Source: Planctomycetota bacterium | GTDB taxonomy: Bacteria; Planctomycetota; Planctomycetia; Pirellulales; Pirellulaceae | Direction of reading: 5' to 3' | Length of the DNA: 13,067 bases | NCBI GenBank assembly: GCA_026692885.1 | Contig: JAPLNJ010000113.1 | Coordinates: forward strand, 1 to 13,067 | Shown: positions 5,101 to 9,903 of the stretch, one piece after another | Position numbering within the stretch: the first letter of the stretch is position 1 | Layout: every line of letters starts with the position of its first letter | Position numbers and translations under genes: made by a program | Notes under the pieces: model-generated | Told to the model about the DNA's origin: nothing | Databases searched by the model: none | The model's input: the letters and a program-made list of their open reading frames with translations, nothing else

Positions 5101-8044
5101 ATCGGGTGGCCGCGATAAGCGCGTCCTCGTCTGGGAATGGGCGAAAGTCAAGAACTTCTCTTTTGAAGATCTTCAAAAGCGTCTGACCAAGAAAGGCGTG
5201 CTGGCAACGTCCGCGCCGGCGGCGGACTCGAAGTCACAAGCGGAGTTTCGCGCGCTTGAAGGTCATTCGGCGGAAGTCCGGGCGATCGACTTCTTGCCGA
5301 GTCGTGGAGACCTGAAAGGCACGTTTGTGGTTAGCGGAGGCCACGACAATGCGGTGCGTGTCTGGAATCTCGATGCCAAGCCCACGGCGATAGATTTCGT
5401 ACGGACCTTCCGTGGCCACGGCGGCTGGGTCCGCGCGGCGACTTTCTCGTCAGACGGCAAGTACGTCCTCTCTGGAGCCTATGATGGCCAACTCAAGATC
5501 TGGGATGTCCTGGGCTACGAAGAAGAACGTCTGCTGCGAGACAAAGATAGCGTGGATAACGCGGCGATTGCGGCAGCGGCTTTCGCGTCCGATGGCCGGC
5601 GTGCCATCACCGCCGGCCGCGACGGCATCGCCGTGATCTGGAACCTGGAAAGCGGGCAACCGAAGCGTCTCGATGAATCGGAACGCCAGGAACGATCCAG
5701 CCAAGGTGCCTCCAAAGATGACATCCTGCTGGGGAAGCTCACCGAAGGGCACGAGTTTCTCGTCTCGCGGGCTGTGTTCTTTCCGGAGGGAGACCAGCGT
5801 CTATTGACCATCGCCGGCGATGCCAGGGTGCATCTGTGGAATCTTTCCACCGGCGGGCAGATCCGCCGTTTCGAAGAAACGGGACAAAGAAACGCCTTGG
5901 CACTATCGGCTGACGGCCAGTGGATTCTGACGGGCGGCAAGGGCAATAACGCTCAGCTTTGGAATGTGGACGAAGAAAAGTCGCCTCCCGAACTGTTGAT
6001 CGGACATCAATCCGAGATTACGGCAGTCGCGATTTCGCCGGGTGACGTCGAGATCCGTAGCCGCCGTCTCTGCACGGGTGACGCGAGCGGCCAGTGCAAG
6101 CTCTGGAAGTGGGATGAGCAAGCCAAGGAATGGACGGTCTACGCGCCGCTCGTCGGGCACAAGCCCGGCTCCGAAATCACCGCGGTGAAGTTCTTGCCCG
6201 ATCAGTTGCATGTATTGACGGCGAGTCAGGATTGGAACGTCAAGCGTTGGGATGTGGCGACCGGTCAGCAAATCCACGAGCGCATCCTCAAACATGTGGG
6301 CGGCGTCCAGGACATGGACTTGTCGGCGGACGGTCGTCAGGTGGTCACCGTCTGTACCGCCACCGAGGGCCAGGGACGTGAGCAACGGAAGGGATACCGA
6401 ATTGCCTGCTGGGACCTGGCACAGACGCGCGAGGGCCGGACACATTTCGTCGCCGATGCTGTCGTGACCTCGATTGCTTTCGAGCCGGACGCGCAGGGAG
6501 TCCTGGTGGTTTCGCTGGCCCAGGGAGAGAAGGGCTCCCTGCAACGCTGGGACCTGACCAACGACGAGTACGGGCATCTGTGGTCGGATCAAATGAATCG
6601 CGGTTCCATCTGGTCCGCAATTCCCTCCTCGGACGGCACACGCGTGCTGACGGTGGGAGCCAGTTACGCCCGTCTCTGGGACAACAGCGGTCAGCGTCTA
6701 CAGACTTTCAGCCCGCATGGCCCCCTGACGGGAGTCGGTTTCTCGCCTTCGGGCGCCTTAGCGGTGACGGCCAGTTTGGACGGCGCGGTCAAGGTCTGGA
6801 GTGTCGATGAGAAGGCGGCGGACTACGGTCGCGTCCGCATCAAGATTCCTCAGCCCCACTGGCAAAACGGCAATGCCTACGCGGTCAATTCGGCGGCCTT
6901 TGCGCCTGCTCGCTTCGGGGGCGACAGTCTTCTGTTGTTGACGGCCGGGGAAGATGGCACCGTCAAGCTGTGGGACATCAGCGGTCAGGCACCGCAGGAA
7001 ATGAAGAGTTTCGTGCATGCAGCGCCTGTCCGCAGCGCTGTCTTCTCACCGGATGGCACCCAATTGGCGACCGCTTCGAATGACGGCACGGCACGAATCT
7101 GGGACGTGACGACGGGGGCAGGAGCAATCCTGGGAGGGAAGAAGTCACATGCCTCGGCGGTACTCTGCGTGTGCTTCTCGGCCGACGGCAAACGCGTGCT
7201 AACCGGCGGCGACGACAATAAAATCAAAATCTGGGATGTGGCGAAAAAAGAGTCCGAGTTGCAAGTTCTGGAAGGGCATACCGCAAGCATTACTTCGGTC
7301 GCCTTCTCACCCGATGGAAACCGAATCATAAGTGGCAGCCAAGACGGCCTGGCCAAACTCTGGGATGCGGTCGGCGGAAATCAAGTATTGAGTCTGAGCC
7401 GGCATACCGCGGAAGTCACCGCCGTCGCCATCTCTCGCGATGGCGGCCGGATCTTGACGGCGAGCAGTGACCAGACCGCCGTCGTCTGGCGGTCGGTGAA
7501 CATCTCTCCCACCATCACCCTGTCCGGGGAGTCCCTGACGTACAGCAAACTCGGCGAAACCGTCGTGATCGACGACCAACTGGTACTCCAGGACCCAGAC
7601 TCACCCGATTTCGGCGGCCTTCAGCTGACGGTCCAGTTGGTCGCGGCGGAGGGTGAGCCCGCGAGCGACGAACGGATTGCCATCCGGGACGAGGGCGTGG
7701 GGCCCGGCAAAATCAGACGCGAAGGTGATAAGGTGGTCTACGACTACGGCGATGGTGCTGGAGCTGTCCCGCTAGGTGTGTGCGACGTCGGCGCGGGGCA
7801 GGCGGCCCACGTCCTGACGGTGGTCCTGGCCGACGGTGCCACGCCCGAGGCTGTGCAAATGCTGATGCGTTGCCTCACGTACACGGCGGATTCTCCGCTG
7901 AAGTCCGAACGAAAAATCCGCTTCCAGATCAGGGACAACGCAGGCGGCCTGAGCCATCCCGCAGAGAAAACGATCGTAGCGGCCATGCCCGATTCCGATC
8001 TGAAGGGGCCATCCGAGAAAGCCCCCGCTAACAAGGAGACCTAG
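2189..8044 (+). CDS. Giant transmembrane Ser/Thr protein kinase with WD40 propellers and adhesin-like C-terminus
   Basis: A 1951-residue receptor-like Hanks-type kinase. Order of parts: zinc ribbon (C4, C7, C21, C24); Thr/Pro-rich repetitive linker (about 35-250); kinase domain (about 256-516) with Gly loop LGEGGMGIV (263-271), Lys286, alpha-C Glu305, HRDLKPEN (376-383), D396 in DWG rather than DFG, and APE (426-428); a helical TPR-like segment (520-620); one membrane helix (about 626-646); four 14-residue helical repeats (657-712); the YVAQIGLA...WEWGHL linker (720-761) familiar from planctomycete WD40 kinases; about 21 WD40 blades (771-1770); and a cadherin-like/adhesin beta domain (about 1772-1935). 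The catalytic residues are intact, so phosphotransfer to Ser/Thr is expected. By topology the kinase is cytoplasmic and the propellers and beta domain face outward; this is inference. Blades 12-15 are the most divergent, and blades 5 and 8 carry insertions. The substrate and stimulus are unknown. Confidence 0.93.
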   Translation: MSKCPNCQAELSPADLGREKCPKCGKALGRQPTQSDLSATMDFESTRISPASPPAVDSSWNTVRPDQTVDLGLPAGWPEARVSSSDAARPGATLDFTPPKAPPTLDSQGSPASSPDTARPGATLDFTPPKAPPAAGDSIANAARLEQTLDLGPRGSTSDTARPGATLDYSPPVDRDHLQTVDAPRRSDADLQRVSELWRDSITAKSTPGMTLKVDTAASIKGTGLVIKPRSVQQPRSVQQPGAAQQPDARGSEKADYELVDVLGEGGMGIVYTARQASINRVVAMKTLRPQFMDDEDHRGKFLSEAVVTGDLEHPNIVPIYDLASNSSGALFYSMKCVHGTPWSKVVTTKSLTEHLDILMSVSDAIAFAHSRGVIHRDLKPENVMLGDFGEVLVMDWGIAMSTPAFEKSASIMQSNSIGGTPAYMAPEMASGQVDLIGPASDIYLLGGILYEIITGDPPHTGKNVMHCLAAAARNEIRPTDKSGELLDIARKAMATEIADRYSTVQDFQTAIREYQSHTESITLSARAEQDLTKSQQTCDYQDFSRSLFAFQEALAIWDGNARARSGVPEAQSLYARCALGKGDFDLGLSLLNANHPLHRELHAELIAAQRERESRNQRLKIFKRIAGVVTGVAVVILMVALVLILRQRNYALEQEGIAQVETKKAVVQTGIAEKQTKEALVQKGIAEKQTKEAVTQKALAEKQRQKAVEARVAAEEASYVAQIGLAAERIAGNAFLDAERLLKRYKESGKTAPRNWEWGHLSYLCGLADKTVDVGARVECAVYSPDGRFLVAGDVDGKAHIWDVASYQELCAVQHGAAVHAVAITNDGRYLATGGEDQGVIKLWKLSADGKKYDEEPTPLKGHKNAVLSLRFSPDQKYLLSSSRDETARLWDWKADTEKPERAFRGHFGPVWNATFAPDGNKIVTAGDDGTVCIWSWKDGERDGERLTRFRGHRGAVYAAAFSPDGTLIASGGRDKRVLVWEWAKVKNFSFEDLQKRLTKKGVLATSAPAADSKSQAEFRALEGHSAEVRAIDFLPSRGDLKGTFVVSGGHDNAVRVWNLDAKPTAIDFVRTFRGHGGWVRAATFSSDGKYVLSGAYDGQLKIWDVLGYEEERLLRDKDSVDNAAIAAAAFASDGRRAITAGRDGIAVIWNLESGQPKRLDESERQERSSQGASKDDILLGKLTEGHEFLVSRAVFFPEGDQRLLTIAGDARVHLWNLSTGGQIRRFEETGQRNALALSADGQWILTGGKGNNAQLWNVDEEKSPPELLIGHQSEITAVAISPGDVEIRSRRLCTGDASGQCKLWKWDEQAKEWTVYAPLVGHKPGSEITAVKFLPDQLHVLTASQDWNVKRWDVATGQQIHERILKHVGGVQDMDLSADGRQVVTVCTATEGQGREQRKGYRIACWDLAQTREGRTHFVADAVVTSIAFEPDAQGVLVVSLAQGEKGSLQRWDLTNDEYGHLWSDQMNRGSIWSAIPSSDGTRVLTVGASYARLWDNSGQRLQTFSPHGPLTGVGFSPSGALAVTASLDGAVKVWSVDEKAADYGRVRIKIPQPHWQNGNAYAVNSAAFAPARFGGDSLLLLTAGEDGTVKLWDISGQAPQEMKSFVHAAPVRSAVFSPDGTQLATASNDGTARIWDVTTGAGAILGGKKSHASAVLCVCFSADGKRVLTGGDDNKIKIWDVAKKESELQVLEGHTASITSVAFSPDGNRIISGSQDGLAKLWDAVGGNQVLSLSRHTAEVTAVAISRDGGRILTASSDQTAVVWRSVNISPTITLSGESLTYSKLGETVVIDDQLVLQDPDSPDFGGLQLTVQLVAAEGEPASDERIAIRDEGVGPGKIRREGDKVVYDYGDGAGAVPLGVCDVGAGQAAHVLTVVLADGATPEAVQMLMRCLTYTADSPLKSERKIRFQIRDNAGGLSHPAEKTIVAAMPDSDLKGPSEKAPANKET
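2450..2580 (+). repeat. 41-bp exact direct repeat in kinase linker (copies 2450-2490 and 2540-2580)
   Basis: Two identical 41-base copies, spaced 90 bases apart (30 codons, so in frame), encode ARPGATLDFTPPKAP twice. A third, diverged copy (ARPGATLDYSPP) is encoded near 2669-2704. The identity at wobble positions indicates a recent in-frame duplication. The peptide unit belongs to a wider series of Thr-x-Asp-hydrophobic motifs across residues 37-183. Confidence 0.9.
2876..2929 (+). repeat. Three tandem 18-bp units just before the kinase domain
   Basis: The units encode RSVQQP, RSVQQP and GAAQQP (residues 230-247). This short Gln/Pro tandem sits directly before the kinase fold and probably acts as a flexible spacer. 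Copy number may vary between strains. Confidence 0.75.
4157..4324 (+). repeat. Four 42-bp units encoding a 14-residue helical repeat after the membrane helix
   Basis: The units are GIAQVETKKAVVQT, GIAEKQTKEALVQK, GIAEKQTKEAVTQK and ALAEKQRQKAVEAR (residues 657-712). Each spans two heptads, with I/A and A/V in core-like positions and Lys/Glu/Gln elsewhere, as in a coiled-coil stalk. They begin about 10 residues beyond the predicted membrane helix, so they could dimerise the receptor and set the distance to the propellers. Confidence 0.85.
4499..7498 (+). other. WD40 array, about 21 blades
   Basis: Within the kinase gene, residues 771-1770 divide into about 21 WD40 units averaging 48 residues. 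Each has a SPDG-type turn and ends in WD-like dipeptides (IWD, LWD, RWD, VWE, IWN). Twenty-one is three times seven, the usual blade count of one propeller. A long insertion (about 30 residues, near 5145-5250) lies between blades 5 and 6, and another (about 5670-5735) between blades 8 and 9. Blades near 6300-6690 keep the fold pattern but have lost several signature residues. Counts were made by eye and could be off by one. Confidence 0.85.
5160..5179. repeat. Perfect 20-bp palindrome inside the kinase gene
   Basis: The left half cttttgaaga (5160-5169) is the exact reverse complement of the right half tcttcaaaag (5170-5179), with no spacer. It lies in the inter-blade insertion encoding FSFEDLQKRL and is notably AT-rich against the GC-rich gene. 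No function can be assigned. Confidence 0.9.
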
Positions 8045-8152
8045 CCCGTGAAACAGGCGAGAAGACGGCTTGGGGTCGTGGAGGCGAAGCCCGCAAGATT
8101 GTCGCCCAGGCCCTGATCGTAACGTTGCGCAAAATTCTAGCAGCGGATCATG

Positions 8153-8209
8153 GTAACCCGACGCGTCAGCGAGGAATCGCCGCACTTCCGCGCTGGTGCG
8201 TCGGGTTAC
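8153..8209. repeat. 57-bp imperfect inverted repeat of planctomycete type
   Basis: The outer 12-bp arms are perfect: gtaacccgacgc (8153-8164) and gcgtcgggttac (8198-8209). Inside them cagcg (8167-8171) pairs with cgctg (8191-8195), and ggaa (8173-8176) with ttcc (8186-8189), leaving a 9-base loop. It lies in the 206-base gap between two convergent genes, where it could end or insulate transcription from both sides, although there is no T-run. From memory, the left arm with its 'gtcagcgagg' continuation recurs in many planctomycete genomes; its translation, NPTRQRG, appears in over-called ORFs there. Confidence 0.85.
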
Positions 8210-8250
8210 GGTGCGAGACATTCCGATTAAGGCCCCTGACCTACGCGCCA

Positions 8251-9498
8251 CTAGCAACCTGGGAACGACCGCGGAATCGTGGCCTTGTGCGAGAAGGAAA
8301 TGCCTTCGATTTCGACCAGCAGCTCGGGACGGCAGACGTCGGCTACGGCGTAAATCGTGGGCAATTCGCCGAGGCGTTGCTCGCAGGCGGCGCGAATCGG
8401 GCCGTAGTCCTCCTGCCGCTTGATATAGACCCGCACCAGCCCAACACTCTCCAGCGAAGCGCCCAGACCGGGCAGGCCGTGGCGGGCGAGATTCTCTTCC
8501 GAGATCAGGGCGGCGATGTTGTCCAGGGTCTCGTGCGTCTGCGCGGCGGCGTCCCCGATGTGCCGCGTCTCCGAGTCGGTGATGCTGGCTGTGCCGGAGA
8601 CGAACACCGACGCATACTCGCCGCAGGACAAAGCCATCGCCCGCGAGAACTTCGGGCTAAGCGGGCTGTAGGCGGAGGAATAGTCGTAGGCGGCCGTCTG
8701 CCGCGGGTTCTCCAACGGCACCGCGATGATATCCCGCCGTTCGGTAGCCAGGGCAATGGCACTCATGCTGATTCCTCGCCCTTCGGTGCCAATCCCGGTG
8801 CTGGCCGGGTAGACTCGGTCGTGGCGGCCTGCCGGCAGACGATCGGCCAGGAAGTGGATGTCCTCGTAGAAGTCGGTGCGGGCGCGGTTCAGTTCTTTGT
8901 AACGCTGTTCGGGTCCGTCGTCGTGCACGATGCCGCCCAGGTACAACCAGGTGCGGATCACCTGGTCGAACCGGACACCGGCGCTGCGCAACAGCCCGCG
9001 AAGTTGTTCGAATGCCGACAACGATTGGTCGTAGACGTCGGTGGCAGAAGTCTGGGGGACGGCGTGGGCGGCATGCACCCAGGCGACGTCGTTGTGCCGA
9101 GCGATGACCAACTGCTCGCTGATCCGCTCGATCTTGACCTGGCCCGCACCTTGCCCGACGCCCAACGCCTCGATGGCCAACCGCTTGCCCTCGCAGGGTG
9201 GCTGGGGAATATAGCTGGTGGCCGGCATCTCGGCGCCGTAGAACTCGCGCATCATCTGACGGCACTCTTCCACCTGGCTGACATCCGCGACGAACACGGC
9301 CTGATGGACAATCGAGCCGCGCGTGCCTTCCTCGTACATCACCGCTTCAATGGTTTCCAGAGCGTCGTCGACCTCTTCGCGCAGGCTGCCGGTTCGGCGG
9401 GGAACGGCGGCCGCGTAAACATGGCGGACGTCGTTCAGTTCCACGACGGAAAAACCAATCCCTCGATGCGACACCTTGCCGATCGCGTGGTTAGCCAT
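8251..9498 (-). CDS. RidA-fold domain fused to a chorismatase-like module (FkbO/Hyg5/XanB2 family)
   Basis: A 415-residue protein of predicted cytoplasmic location with no signal peptide. Residues 15-118 form a RidA/YjgF-type unit (LREEVDDALETIEAVM..., then VFVADVSQVEECRQMM). Residues about 128-405 resemble chorismatases, which hydrolyse chorismate to hydroxybenzoate or dihydroxycyclohexadiene-carboxylate products. The family-like landmarks are RTWLYLGGI (182-190), ERY/QRY-type helix (198-214), PLENPRQTAAYDYSSAYSP (261-279), FSRAM (284-288), VFVSGTASI (298-306), HIGDAAAQTHETLDNI (313-328) and CRPELLVEIEG (389-399). Known chorismatases are about 330-350 residues, so the N-terminal RidA unit is extra. 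The ATG at 9498 has AAGGAG six bases upstream. It is divergent from the peptidase gene and convergent with the kinase gene. No aromatic-pathway genes are adjacent. A non-chorismate RidA-like role remains possible. Confidence 0.8.
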   Translation of the reverse strand: MANHAIGKVSHRGIGFSVVELNDVRHVYAAAVPRRTGSLREEVDDALETIEAVMYEEGTRGSIVHQAVFVADVSQVEECRQMMREFYGAEMPATSYIPQPPCEGKRLAIEALGVGQGAGQVKIERISEQLVIARHNDVAWVHAAHAVPQTSATDVYDQSLSAFEQLRGLLRSAGVRFDQVIRTWLYLGGIVHDDGPEQRYKELNRARTDFYEDIHFLADRLPAGRHDRVYPASTGIGTEGRGISMSAIALATERRDIIAVPLENPRQTAAYDYSSAYSPLSPKFSRAMALSCGEYASVFVSGTASITDSETRHIGDAAAQTHETLDNIAALISEENLARHGLPGLGASLESVGLVRVYIKRQEDYGPIRAACEQRLGELPTIYAVADVCRPELLVEIEGISFSHKATIPRSFPGC

Positions 9499-9504
9499 GA
9501 GGAG

Positions 9505-9510
9505 CTCCTT
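9505..9510 (-). promoter_or_regulatory. Ribosome-binding site for the chorismatase-like gene
   Basis: On the minus strand AAGGAG is followed by six bases and then ATG. This fixes the start at 9498 and favours the minus-strand reading over the long plus-strand ORF that overlaps it. Confidence 0.75.
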
Positions 9511-9772
9511 CCTGGGAAACGCAAGCGGAGTTTTGTGGCGGGATCAAGTTACAGGCGGGCGGGGTTGGCTGTCCAGACCCCCGAGCTGTACGCCACGGGT
9601 GTCGAGACGACATAGGGTTGGCTGCGCGCCCGGCTACAGTATAGACCATCATGTCGTTGGATCACAACAGGCGTTCCCGAGATGTCGCAAGACAAGTCCG
9701 CGCGCTACACTGGGGACATCGTTCAGGTTAGGCAAAGCTGGCGGCGTGGAAAGGTCGCGCCAACCCACGTGG

Positions 9773-9793
9773 GCCGGTCTTTCGGAGACCGGC
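9773..9793. repeat. Perfect 8-bp hairpin upstream of the peptidase gene
   Basis: gccggtct (9773-9780), loop ttcgg, agaccggc (9786-9793). It lies 110 bases before the peptidase start. The sequence style (GC-rich arms around a short T-rich loop, followed by 'atcc') matches the hairpin at 2054-2073, so it may belong to the same kind of intergenic repeat. If the promoter at 9618-9645 is real, the hairpin would sit in the leader RNA. Confidence 0.6.
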
Positions 9794-9891
9794 ATCCGAG
9801 TCTCGGAGAGACACGGCCGCGGGAAGGCGGTCCTGTGCGAGGATGCCCCCTTGGGTTGTGGCCGGGTCGCGTTAAGCTAATGGCCTGACTG

Positions 9892-9899
9892 AAAGGAGT
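9892..9899 (+). promoter_or_regulatory. Ribosome-binding site for the S46 peptidase
   Basis: aaaggagt, with GGAG five bases before the ATG at 9904. It supports a start that gives an intact signal peptide. Confidence 0.75.
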
Positions 9900-9903
9900 C
9901 TGT

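Larger units (their letters stand above)
9499..9903. other. 405-base divergent intergenic region
   Basis: This region lies between the starts of the minus-strand chorismatase-like gene and the plus-strand peptidase gene, so it should hold promoters for both. A weak plus-strand candidate is TTGGCT (9618-9623), 16 bases, TATAGA (9640-9645); it would give a long leader of roughly 250 bases. A GC-rich hairpin (9773-9793) and a smaller one (tccga 9795-9799 / tcgga 9803-9807) follow. Short ORFs inside it have no good ribosome-binding site and run through the hairpins, so I do not call genes here. Confidence 0.5.

Noticed and set aside
4415..5176. A 253-codon minus-strand ORF under the WD40 array
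   Set aside because: WD40 coding sequence with GC-rich wobble bases often leaves long antisense frames; the protein looks random and Arg/Gly-rich.
8125..9615. A 496-codon plus-strand ORF covering the chorismatase-like gene
   Set aside because: It is the antisense shadow of a minus-strand gene with clear family motifs and a good ribosome-binding site. Its own start lies in the inverted repeat region and its protein has no recognisable domain.
9476..9888. Plus-strand ORFs in the divergent spacer (e.g. ATG at 9682)
   Set aside because: They run through the hairpin at 9773-9793, have no proper Shine-Dalgarno sequence and yield Arg/Gly-rich peptides of no known type.
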